Source: Microbacterium lushaniae
Lineage (GTDB): Bacteria > Actinomycetota > Actinomycetes > Actinomycetales > Microbacteriaceae
Length of the DNA: 64,000 nt
Direction: 5' to 3'
Assembly (NCBI RefSeq): GCF_008727775.1
Contig: NZ_CP044232.1
Location: forward strand, 310,001-374,000
Shown piece by piece: positions 1-7,755 of this stretch; position 1 is the stretch's first letter; the number at the start of each line of letters is the position of its first letter. The notes under the pieces were generated by a model. It was given only the letters and a program-made list of their open reading frames with translations. It did not search any database and had not been told where the DNA came from. Position numbers and translations under genes: made by a program.

Positions 1-1389
1 AGCGACGGCGGTGAGAAACCGCCGGTAGGCGTCGCGCATGCCCGGCGCGCCGGCGGCGGCCACCGGGCGGCGGGGGAGGGTCAGGGCACCGGATGCCGCG
101 CCTGCGCGCACAGCGGCCAGCAGCGCCGCGGCGGCGGCGACCGGCTCCTCGAGCATGCAGAGGTGCGTGGGCACGCCCGCCGCCGCGACCAGCGGCGCCC
201 AGGCCGGGACGCGGGCGGCCAGCGAACCGAGCACGGTGACATCGGCGGCGGGACTCCCGGCCAGATCGTCCGCGGTCTCGCGCATCCACCGCGCGTGGGA
301 GACGAGCGACTGCAGCACAGCCCTGGCGCGATCGGTCGCGTCGGCCGCGACCCCCAGAACCCGAACGCGCGCGTCGGGGTCGGGGCGGGGGCACTGCCGC
401 CCGGATGGGTAAGGGAGCACGGTGAGCCGCGTGGTCTGCCACGCGTCGGGACCCAGGCCCCCGAGCGCTGCGAGCGTGTCGTCGCCGGGGTGCTGCGCCT
501 CCCACCACGCCAGCATCGCCCCGCACGCAGGGCTGCCCCCGAGGATCGTGGTGCCGGCACCGTCGACCGTGCGCCCCACCGCGAAACCGCAGGCCACGGC
601 ACGCGAGGTCGAGGCGTCCGTGGCCACGCGGACGATCGCTTCGGCGGTGCCGAGGGAGTCGGCCACCGCGCCGGGCGCACGCACGCCGGCCCCCCACGCA
701 CCCACGACGTGGTCGTGCCCCGCGACATACACGGGGATGCCGCGCCCCAGACCGAACCGGCGGGCGTGCGCCGACGTCGTCGCGACAGGGGCGCCGGGAG
801 CGCGGATCTCGGGCAGCTCCTGCTCCGAGATGCCGAGTGCCGACAGGACCGCGGCATCCCACGCCTCTCCGTTCGCGCCCGCCATCATCGTGCGGGCGGC
901 GAGGGTGTGATCGGTCGCGCGCACGTCGGTGAGGGCATGAGCGACGAGGTCGGCGACGCCGCCCCAGTAGCGGGTGGCGGTGAACACGTCGGGGCTGTCG
1001 GCGCGCAACGCTGTGAGGGCCACGACGGCGGGCTTTCCGGTGGCCGGCACGCCGGTGACCGCGGCGAGGTCGGGATGCTTCGCCCGCATGCTCTGCAGAT
1101 GCCGGGACTGCATCGACCGATCCCAGCGCAGCAGCGGCGTGAGGGGCCGGCCGCGTGCATCCAGCGGAGCCCCGCTCTCGGCCATCGAGGCGATCCCGAC
1201 GGCGGCGACGGGGCCGCGTGCCGACTCGGCACACTCCCGCGTCACCGCGGCGACCGTGCTCAGGAGCTCATCGACCGTCGCTGCCGTCGCCGCGCGCGCG
1301 ACGTGCAGCACCGAGACGGCATCGGTCAGCTCGACCAGCGATGCCTTCACCGTCGAGCTGCCCACGTCCAGTCCGACCGCGAGTGTCAC
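1..1389 (-). CDS. FGGY-family carbohydrate kinase (3' end outside window)
   Basis: Cytoplasmic sugar kinase of the FGGY type, which phosphorylates a pentose, hexose or polyol with ATP. The GTG start gives VTLAVGLDVGSSTVKASLVE, the glycine-rich phosphate-binding start of the family. The C-terminal half carries VAGHDHVVGAWGAG and DSLGTAEAIVR, typical of the second actin-like lobe. 463 codons are visible and family members run to about 480-510, so only the last few tens of residues lie off the window. It is transcribed divergently from a deoR-type gene with a palindrome between them. Substrate cannot be told from sequence; the neighbours (four-carbon acid-sugar kinase, class II aldolase, sugar importer) suggest a polyol or aldonate. 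Confidence 0.85.
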   Translation of the reverse strand, partial: MTLAVGLDVGSSTVKASLVELTDAVSVLHVARAATAATVDELLSTVAAVTRECAESARGPVAAVGIASMAESGAPLDARGRPLTPLLRWDRSMQSRHLQSMRAKHPDLAAVTGVPATGKPAVVALTALRADSPDVFTATRYWGGVADLVAHALTDVRATDHTLAARTMMAGANGEAWDAAVLSALGISEQELPEIRAPGAPVATTSAHARRFGLGRGIPVYVAGHDHVVGAWGAGVRAPGAVADSLGTAEAIVRVATDASTSRAVACGFAVGRTVDGAGTTILGGSPACGAMLAWWEAQHPGDDTLAALGGLGPDAWQTTRLTVLPYPSGRQCPRPDPDARVRVLGVAADATDRARAVLQSLVSHARWMRETADDLAGSPAADVTVLGSLAARVPAWAPLVAAAGVPTHLCMLEEPVAAAAALLAAVRAGAASGALTLPRRPVAAAGAPGMRDAYRRFLTAVA

Positions 1390-1407
1390 GGCGCCAGTGT
1401 GTGACGA

Positions 1408-1436
1408 ATCGGACAGATTTGGCAAGCATGTCCGAT
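1408..1436. promoter_or_regulatory. Inverted repeat in divergent kinase/deoR intergenic region
   Basis: ATCGGACA (1408-1415) and TGTCCGAT (1429-1436) form a perfect 8-bp inverted repeat with a 13-bp spacer, inside the 74-bp gap between the divergent FGGY kinase and the DeoR-type regulator. This placement is what a DeoR autoregulatory operator would show. The role is inferred; the repeat is seen directly. A purine-rich GGGAAGGAG ribosome-binding site for the regulator follows at about 1450. Confidence 0.55.
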
Positions 1437-1463
1437 AATCAACATCCGAGGGAAGGAGCCGCG

Positions 1464-2213
1464 ATGCGCTACACCGAAGCGCCTGAGCGCCGCGCGCACC
1501 TGCAGCGCGCGGTCGCCGCTGACGGCTATCTCTCCTCCGCCGATGCCGCAGAGCGCCTCGGTGTCTCCGAGATGACCGTGCGGCGCGACTTCCGGACCCT
1601 CGAGGAGCAGGGCGTGGTTCGCCGGGTGGCGGGCGGGGCGACGGCGCCCGGCGGGTCGTCCTTCGAGCGGCGCGACGCCGTCGGCGCGGCTGAGAAACGT
1701 GCGATCGCCGAACGGGCAGCGCGGGAGGTCGCCGGCGCCGCCACGGTGGCCATCGACGCCGGCACCACCACGCAGGCCGTCGCCCCGCTGCTGCGCGACC
1801 GGACCATCGTCACGCATTCGCTTCCCGTGATCGAGGCGATCACCCGCATCGGATCGCCCGGCCTGGTCGCCGCGGGCGGGCATTACCAGCCCGATACGCG
1901 GTCATTCGCGGGGCCCCTCGCCGAGGAGACGCTGCGCAGCATCCGCTGCGACGTCGCGCTCCTGTCGGCGACCGCACTCGACGACGAGGGCCTGTGGGGC
2001 ACGAACGTGCTGGATGCCGCCATCAAACGCGTGCTCGCCGCGCAATCCACCCGCGTCATCCTGCTCGCCGACGCCGGCAAGCTCGGCCGGGTCGCTCCGG
2101 TGCGGATCGCGGGCCTGCACCTCATCGACGTGCTGATCACCGATCGCCGCGCCGACGCCGGCCTCCTCGCGCGGCTGGAGGCGGCCGGCATCGACGTGAA
2201 ACTGGCCGGATGA
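1464..2213 (+). CDS. DeoR/GlpR-family transcriptional regulator
   Basis: Sugar-catabolism repressor of about 249 residues. The N-terminal winged helix includes ADAAERLGVSEMTVRRDF, the DeoR HTH signature, at about residues 25-45. The C-terminal DeoRC sensor domain contains DAGTTTQAV and LLADAGKLGRVA, used to sense phosphorylated sugars. The ATG was chosen because GGGAAGGAG precedes it by about 5 nt and the family usually starts 10-20 residues before the HTH. The stop overlaps the next start (ATGA), so it heads an operon with the acid-sugar kinase and aldolase. It probably controls both these and the divergent FGGY kinase. Confidence 0.9.
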   Translation: MRYTEAPERRAHLQRAVAADGYLSSADAAERLGVSEMTVRRDFRTLEEQGVVRRVAGGATAPGGSSFERRDAVGAAEKRAIAERAAREVAGAATVAIDAGTTTQAVAPLLRDRTIVTHSLPVIEAITRIGSPGLVAAGGHYQPDTRSFAGPLAEETLRSIRCDVALLSATALDDEGLWGTNVLDAAIKRVLAAQSTRVILLADAGKLGRVAPVRIAGLHLIDVLITDRRADAGLLARLEAAGIDVKLAG

Positions 2214-3463
2214 GCGTGGAGCTCGGCGTCATCGCCGACGACCTCACCGGTGCCTGCGATGTCGCCGCCGGGGTGCACGGCCTGGGCGTCGAGGCGGAGG
2301 TGCGTCTCGGCGTGCCCGATGCGAAGGCACGCCCCCGCGGCCGGGTCGTCATCGTCGCGCTGAAGTCGCGCACCGCCCCCGTCGCCGAGGCCGTGCGCGA
2401 CAGCGTCGAGTCCGCCCGGGTGCTGCGCGCGTGGGGCGCGGGCCGGCTGTACCTGAAGTACTGCTCCACGTTCGATTCCACCGACGAGGGCAACATCGGC
2501 CCGGTCGCCGATGCGCTCCTGGACGTCCTGGGTGAGGACGCGGCATCCGCCGGCACGCCGGCGACCCCCGCTGCCGCGCGGACGATGCACCGCGGTCACC
2601 TGTTCGTCGGTGATCGGCTGTTGTCGGAGTCGTCGCTCGCGCACCACCCGCTGACGCCCATGCGCGATCCCGACATCGTCCGCGTGCTCGCGCGTCAGAC
2701 GCCCCGCCCGGTGGCGGGGATCCCCCTCGAGACCCTGCACACCGGACCCGCGCCCGTCGCCCGGCGTCTCGCGGAACTGCGGGCGCAGGGAGTCCGGCAC
2801 GTCCTGTTCGACGCGGTGGAGGACGACGATCTGGATGTCGCGGCGGCAGCCGTCGCGGGCCTGGACGACCTCCTCCTGACCGGTGCGGCAGGATTCGCCA
2901 CCGCCCTCGCGCGACCTCTCGCGACGGAGACACCCGACCGGGCACCGCCGCCGGAGGGCGCCGGACTGATCCTCTCCGGAAGCGGCTCGGAGCGCACCCG
3001 AGCTCAGGTGGCGGCCTACCGGGGGCCCGCGCATCGGATCGACGTCCCCGCCCTCGTGTCGGATGCGGCTGCCGTCGTCGCCGCCGCGGTGGCCTTCATC
3101 GGCCGCGCCGGTGACACGCCGCTCATCACCGCGACGGCCGAACCCGAGGAGGTCGAACGACTGCAGGCGCGCTGGGGTCGCGACCGCACCGCCGCGCTCG
3201 TGGAGGACGCCCTCGCCCGCATCGCGGTCGCTGCGGTCGGAGAGGTGGGCGTGCGGCGGGTCCTCGTCGCCGGTGGCGAGACCTCCGGCGCCGTCGCGGC
3301 GGCCCTCGGCGTGGCAGTCCTGCGCGTGCGCCGGGTGGCCGCTCCGGGAGTCGCGTGGACGACCGCGACCGACCGGGCAGGCCGCGCGCTGGACCTGTGC
3401 CTCAAGTCGGGCAACTTCGGCGGCACCGACTTCTTCGACGACGCATGGGAGGAACGAGGATGA
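2210..3463 (+). CDS. Four-carbon acid sugar kinase family protein (DUF1537)
   Basis: ATP-dependent kinase family (OtnK/DtnK type) that phosphorylates 3-oxo-tetronates or D-threonate in tetronate catabolism. The start VELGVIADDLTGACDVAAG holds the family N-terminal motif IADDxTGA, and VLVAGGETSGAVAAALG near the C terminus is the nucleotide-binding GGxTSxA motif. 417 residues is normal length. The start ATG overlaps the deoR stop and its own stop overlaps the aldolase start, so the three genes are translationally coupled. Known partners are a class II aldolase (present) and an NAD-dependent dehydrogenase (not in the window). Exact substrate unresolved. Confidence 0.88.
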   Translation: MSVELGVIADDLTGACDVAAGVHGLGVEAEVRLGVPDAKARPRGRVVIVALKSRTAPVAEAVRDSVESARVLRAWGAGRLYLKYCSTFDSTDEGNIGPVADALLDVLGEDAASAGTPATPAAARTMHRGHLFVGDRLLSESSLAHHPLTPMRDPDIVRVLARQTPRPVAGIPLETLHTGPAPVARRLAELRAQGVRHVLFDAVEDDDLDVAAAAVAGLDDLLLTGAAGFATALARPLATETPDRAPPPEGAGLILSGSGSERTRAQVAAYRGPAHRIDVPALVSDAAAVVAAAVAFIGRAGDTPLITATAEPEEVERLQARWGRDRTAALVEDALARIAVAAVGEVGVRRVLVAGGETSGAVAAALGVAVLRVRRVAAPGVAWTTATDRAGRALDLCLKSGNFGGTDFFDDAWEERG

Positions 3464-4062
3464 GATCAGCGGAACGACTCGTGGACGCCTGCCACGCGCT
3501 GGCGGCCGCGGGGTTGTCGCCCGGGCGGTCGGGGAACGTGAGCGTCCGGGAGGGCGATCGTGTCCTGATCACCGCCACGGGTGCAGCGCTGCGGCGCCTG
3601 GGTCCGGAGCATGTCGCGGTGCTCTCCCTCGACGGAGCGCACCTGTCGGGACCGGCCCCTACCAAGGAGTGGGCACTGCATATGGGCGCGTACCGTGTGC
3701 GGCCGGATGCCGGGGCGATCGTGCACCTGCATTCCCGCGCGGCCACGGCGCTGTCCTGCCTTCCCGTGGCCGCGGGGTCCGACCCCCTCCCGGCCTACAC
3801 GCCCTACCGCATCCGCATGCTCGGTCGGGTCGCGCTCATCGCATACGCCGCCCCCGGCTCGGACGACCTGGCCCGTGCGGTGGCGGCGGCCGCCGCATCC
3901 GCGCATGCCCTGCTCCTGGCAAATCACGGCAGCCTCGTCTGCGGGTCGGACCTCGAGCACGCGGTGGACCTCGCCGAGGAGTTCGAGGCGGCGGCCGAGT
4001 TGGTGCTCGCTCTGCACGGCCGCGGTGCGCGTGTGCTCGATCCCGCGACCGCCTGGCGCTGA
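3460..4062 (+). CDS. Class II aldolase/adducin family protein
   Basis: Zinc-dependent aldolase of 200 residues, close to the family norm for fuculose-phosphate or OtnC-type enzymes. Metal-ligand histidines are visible in AIVHLHSRAATAL (about residues 86-98) and LLANHGSLVCG (about 148-158), and the N-terminal SGNVSVRE is the phosphate-binding region. In OtnC-type pathways the aldolase cleaves and decarboxylates a 3-oxo-tetronate 4-phosphate to dihydroxyacetone phosphate. ATGA overlap with the kinase supports a joint pathway. It could instead act on a ketose 1-phosphate made by the FGGY kinase. Confidence 0.88.
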   Translation: MRSAERLVDACHALAAAGLSPGRSGNVSVREGDRVLITATGAALRRLGPEHVAVLSLDGAHLSGPAPTKEWALHMGAYRVRPDAGAIVHLHSRAATALSCLPVAAGSDPLPAYTPYRIRMLGRVALIAYAAPGSDDLARAVAAAAASAHALLLANHGSLVCGSDLEHAVDLAEEFEAAAELVLALHGRGARVLDPATAWR

Positions 4063-4123
4063 CCCGCCGGGCTGTCCGCCGCCGGCGGGATGACGCACAC
4101 GATCAACTGCTCGGGGAACCCCG

Positions 4124-4189
4124 TTGCGGGAGAAGTGCCCGTGGACGTAAAGTCCACCAAATGTCGTAAGTGGTAACGATGCCACATAC
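4124..4189 (+). promoter_or_regulatory. Putative promoter and two dyads before sugar ABC importer
   Basis: In the 187-bp gap before the importer, TTGCGG (4124-4129) and TAAAGT (4148-4153) have an 18-bp spacing and resemble -35/-10 boxes. The perfect dyad GTGGAC-GTAAA-GTCCAC (4141-4157) covers the -10 box. A second, near-perfect dyad GTAAGTGG-N8-CCACATAC (4166-4189) lies just downstream. The layout suggests repressor-controlled expression of the transporter, separate from the kinase/aldolase operon. Roles are inferred. Confidence 0.45.
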
Positions 4190-4249
4190 GCACGCAGAGC
4201 AGCGGAGGTACACGATGCGCAGGCACGTCCTACGCCCGGCGGTCCGGAC

Positions 4250-5239
4250 ATGAGCGCCGCCACCGGTTCCACCGAAGCGATCACCACGCGAGACAGCCGC
4301 CCGCGCAAGGGCCGTTTCGGACGCAAGCCTCGCGCGGAGAGGGAGCACTACAACAAGCGCGAGGCCCTCGCGGGCTACCTGTTCATCTCGCCCTGGATCA
4401 TCGGATTCCTCGTGTTCACCGCCGGCGCGATGGTCTACAGCCTCTACATCTCCTTCAGCACTTACAACCTGGCCACGAACACCGCCCGCCCGATCGGGTT
4501 CGACAACTACGCCGGTCTCTTCGAGGATCCGCGCGTGGGTGTGGCCCTGGCCAACACGCTCTTCTTCGCCGTGATGGCCGTGCCGCTGGAGATCATCTTC
4601 GCGCTCGCCCTGGCGCTGCTGCTGAACCTGACCAACAAGGGCGCGGGTTTCTTCCGCACGGTGTACTACCTGCCGAAGATGACCCCCGCCGTCGCCACGG
4701 GCGCGATCTTCTTCCTCCTCCTCAACGGCAACACCGGAGCGATCAACGAGGGCCTCCGCGCGATCGGCATCGAGGGCCCGCAGTGGCTCGTCGATCCGGC
4801 CTGGGTGAAGCCCAGCATCGTGCTCATGACGCTGTGGACCGTCAGCGGGACGATGGTCATCTTCCTCGCCGCGCTGAAGAACGTGCCGGTGGAGCTGTAC
4901 GAGGTGGCATCGATCGACGGGGCCGGACCCATCCGCAAGTTCTTCTCCATCACGCTGCCGATGATCTCCGGCGCGATGTTCTTCAACGTCATCGTGCTCT
5001 CGATCGCGGCGTTCCAGGTGTTCGATCAGGCCTACATCCTGTTCTGGCGAGATCAGAGCAACTCCTCGCCGGAGGCGTCCCTCTTCTATGCCATCTATCT
5101 GTTCCAGCAGGCCTTCCGTCAGTTCAACTTCGGCTTCGCCGCCGCGATGGCGTGGCTGCTGTTCGTCATCATCATGGTGATCACGGTCATCCAGGTGAAG
5201 TTCGGCAATCGCTTCGTCTACTACGAGGGAGACCGCTGA
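4250..5239 (+). CDS. Carbohydrate ABC transporter permease (MalF type)
   Basis: Inner-membrane subunit of a CUT1 sugar importer, 329 residues. A basic N-terminal tail of about 40 residues precedes six predicted membrane spans, the first around YLFISPWIIGFLVF. The EAA loop that contacts the ATPase is visible as ELYEVASIDGAGPIRKFFSI (about residues 215-235). The stop overlaps the start of the second permease. No ATPase gene is in this cluster, so it probably uses a shared MsiK-type ATPase encoded elsewhere, as is common in actinobacteria (inference). Confidence 0.93.
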   Translation: MSAATGSTEAITTRDSRPRKGRFGRKPRAEREHYNKREALAGYLFISPWIIGFLVFTAGAMVYSLYISFSTYNLATNTARPIGFDNYAGLFEDPRVGVALANTLFFAVMAVPLEIIFALALALLLNLTNKGAGFFRTVYYLPKMTPAVATGAIFFLLLNGNTGAINEGLRAIGIEGPQWLVDPAWVKPSIVLMTLWTVSGTMVIFLAALKNVPVELYEVASIDGAGPIRKFFSITLPMISGAMFFNVIVLSIAAFQVFDQAYILFWRDQSNSSPEASLFYAIYLFQQAFRQFNFGFAAAMAWLLFVIIMVITVIQVKFGNRFVYYEGDR

Positions 5240-6183
5240 TGTCGCTCGCCCAGGAAACGCCCGGCGCCCCGGCGACGATGCCGGCGGCGTCCATCGTCCC
5301 GCCGGCGCCATCGACCGCCACCCGCAGGGCGCGCAGGGGTCCGAAGTCGCTCATCGGCAGGATCGTGCTGTGGATCCTCCTCCTCGGCTTCACCGCGCTG
5401 TTCATGTACCCCTTCGTGTGGCTGCTGGCGGCGAGTTTCAAGCCCCGCGGTGAGGTCTTCGACAATCGGCTGATCCCGAAGACCTTCCTGCCCGAGAACT
5501 ACGTCGAGGTGTGGAACCAGCTCCCGCTGCTGAGCTGGATGTTCAACAGCGTCGCCATCGCGCTGCTGGCGGCGACGGCGGTCGCGGTATCGAGCTCGAT
5601 CGTCGCATTCGGGTTCGCCTACTTCCGCTTCCCCGGCCGCAGTCTCCTCTTCGGTCTCGTGCTGGCCACCATGATGCTGCCGGGCGCGGTGACCATGATC
5701 CCGATCTACCTCATCTGGAAGGAGACCGGGCTGCTGGGGACATGGGTGCCGCTGTGGGGCATGAACCTCTTCGGCTCGGCGTTCTACATCTTCTTGCAAC
5801 GGCAGTTCTTCCTCGGCCTGCCCAAGGAGCTCTTCGAGGCGGCGCGCCTGGACGGTGCCAGCTACTGGGGCCTGTTCTGGCGCATCGCGATGCCGCTGTC
5901 GGTCCCGTCCTTCATCATCGTGTTCCTGTTCGAGTTCCAGGCGAGCTGGAACAACCTGCAGGCGGCGCTGATCTACCTGAACGCCGGTTCGGTGGACGAG
6001 TTCACCGCGCCCCTGGGGATCGCCTACGCGATGACCAAGTACAGCCCCACCGCGGGTGGTCAAGGCGACTACCAGTACGTCATGCTCGCCTCGCTCGTGG
6101 TGACGCTGCCGATGCTGATCCTCTTCGCGTTCGGCCAGCGCTATTTCATCGAGGGCGTCGCGACGCAGGGGCGCAAAGGATGA
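5239..6183 (+). CDS. Carbohydrate ABC transporter permease (MalG type)
   Basis: Second CUT1 permease, 314 residues, starting at an ATG that overlaps the upstream TGA. A proline/alanine-rich cytoplasmic tail of about 45 residues precedes the first span (VLWILLLGFTALFMYPF). The EAA motif reads ELFEAARLDGASYWGLFWRI at about residues 200-220. It forms the heterodimeric channel with the preceding permease and takes substrate from the binding protein encoded 114 bp downstream. Confidence 0.93.
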   Translation: MSLAQETPGAPATMPAASIVPPAPSTATRRARRGPKSLIGRIVLWILLLGFTALFMYPFVWLLAASFKPRGEVFDNRLIPKTFLPENYVEVWNQLPLLSWMFNSVAIALLAATAVAVSSSIVAFGFAYFRFPGRSLLFGLVLATMMLPGAVTMIPIYLIWKETGLLGTWVPLWGMNLFGSAFYIFLQRQFFLGLPKELFEAARLDGASYWGLFWRIAMPLSVPSFIIVFLFEFQASWNNLQAALIYLNAGSVDEFTAPLGIAYAMTKYSPTAGGQGDYQYVMLASLVVTLPMLILFAFGQRYFIEGVATQGRKG

Positions 6184-6297
6184 CCCGGGCACGCACATCG
6201 ATCCGGCGACCTCCCCTCATCACCAACTGAACACGCGGTACCACCACCGTCGCCGAACGGCGCGACGAGGTGGAGTCCCCGACCGAAAGGGAAAGAG

Positions 6298-7662
6298 ATG
6301 CGCAAGCGCATGACAGGAATCGCGGCGGTGGCCGCGGCATCCGCTGTCGTCCTCACCGGCTGCGGCGGCGGAGGAGGCGGGGATGCGGCGGCGGACGTCG
6401 ACTTCACCGCCGAGCCGACCGGCACGCTGTCGGCGTGGGGCTTCGAGAACGCGGACGATGTCGGCACCTCGCGGATGGACCACGCCGCGGAGCAGCTGAG
6501 CGACCTGGAGATCGACCTCGACGCCACCGCGTTCGACGCGCAGAAGTTCACCACGCGGCTGGCCAGCGGCGACGTCCCCGACGTCGTGCAGATGGACCGG
6601 CGCTACGTGACGACGTACGCGGCGCAAGACCTCGTGATACCGCTGGATGAATGCTTCGAGGCGCACGACGTCTCACCGCGCGACCAGTGGTACCCCTTCG
6701 TCGTGGAGGACGTGACGTACGAGGACGCGATCTGGGCCGTGCCGCAGTTCTACCAGCCGCCGGCGATCATGGTGAACAAGACGGTGCTCGACGAGGCCGG
6801 CGTGAGCGTCGAGGAGATCGACACGTCCAACCCGGATGCGTTGATCGGCGCGATCGAGAAGATGTACCAGGCCTCCGGCGGTGTGCCGACCCGACTGGGG
6901 TTCGACCCCCAGACGACCGGTCAGTCGGGTCTGTGGATCCTCGGGATGGGCGGGCAGCTCATCGACGAGGAGGGCGCCCCGACGCTGGATGACCCGAGCA
7001 ATGTCGCCGGCATCGAGCTGCTCCAGCAGATCTCCGACGCACAGGGCGGGTACGCAGCCGTGAAGAGCTTCACCGACTCCTTCGACACGTTCGGCGAGAA
7101 CAACCAATTCGTGGCCAACCAGGTGGGCGCGCAGGTCAACGCGCAGTGGTACCCCAACGTGCTGTCGCCGTACGTCGACCAGATCGACATCGAGGCGGTG
7201 CCGTTCCGCGACTCCGACGGCGAACCGTTCTCGGTGGCCTCGGGGTCGGCGTTCGTGATCCCGGCCGGCGCGGAGAACCCGGCGGCCGCCTGCGCGTGGA
7301 TGATCAATCTGACCTCGGATGACGCGTGGATGGCAGCCGGGGAGGCGCGCGGGGCGACCCGTGCCGCGGACGGCGGCATCAACACGGGCCTGTTCACGGG
7401 TTCGCCCGCCGCCGACGAGGCCGTTCGTGAGGGATGGGTGGCGGAAAGCGGCAACGTCGGCTTCGACCAGGTCATCTCGACGTATTACGACGTCGTCGAG
7501 TACGGCGAGTCGTTCGGATCATCCCCCGCCGGGCAGGAGATCCAGAACGAGTTGAACAACGCCATCACCGCGGCGCTCCTGGGCGACAAGACCCCCGAAG
7601 AGGCGCTCGCCGACGCCCAGGCCGCGGCCATGCGGGCATACGAGAACGTCACCGCGGGCTGA
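6298..7662 (+). CDS. Extracellular sugar-binding lipoprotein (ABC importer)
   Basis: Solute-binding protein of the CUT1 importer, 454 residues. The signal peptide ends in the lipobox VLTGC (Cys22), so the mature protein is tethered to the outer face of the membrane, followed by a glycine-rich linker. The body shows the family-1 binding-protein pattern, with LASGDVPDVVQMDRR near residue 90. AAGGGAAAGAG precedes the start. It is the last gene of the importer, followed by a strong hairpin, consistent with higher expression than the permeases. Confidence 0.92.
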   Translation: MRKRMTGIAAVAAASAVVLTGCGGGGGGDAAADVDFTAEPTGTLSAWGFENADDVGTSRMDHAAEQLSDLEIDLDATAFDAQKFTTRLASGDVPDVVQMDRRYVTTYAAQDLVIPLDECFEAHDVSPRDQWYPFVVEDVTYEDAIWAVPQFYQPPAIMVNKTVLDEAGVSVEEIDTSNPDALIGAIEKMYQASGGVPTRLGFDPQTTGQSGLWILGMGGQLIDEEGAPTLDDPSNVAGIELLQQISDAQGGYAAVKSFTDSFDTFGENNQFVANQVGAQVNAQWYPNVLSPYVDQIDIEAVPFRDSDGEPFSVASGSAFVIPAGAENPAAACAWMINLTSDDAWMAAGEARGATRAADGGINTGLFTGSPAADEAVREGWVAESGNVGFDQVISTYYDVVEYGESFGSSPAGQEIQNELNNAITAALLGDKTPEEALADAQAAAMRAYENVTAG

Positions 7663-7683
7663 CGCCGGGCGGCCTCTCGATGC

Positions 7684-7713
7684 GGGGCGGGTCGACTTCG
7701 GTCGGCCCGCCCC
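7684..7713 (+). terminator. 13-bp hairpin with UUCG tetraloop
   Basis: GGGGCGGGTCGAC (7684-7696) pairs fully with GTCGGCCCGCCCC (7701-7713), counting one G-U pair, around the extra-stable loop TTCG. It lies between the binding-protein stop and the hydrolase start. No T-run follows, so it may act as a partial terminator or as a 3' stabiliser of the importer mRNA. Confidence 0.6.
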
Positions 7714-7755
7714 TACCCCGTCAGCAGCGTGCCCTGCACCGGAACGAAGGAACCC

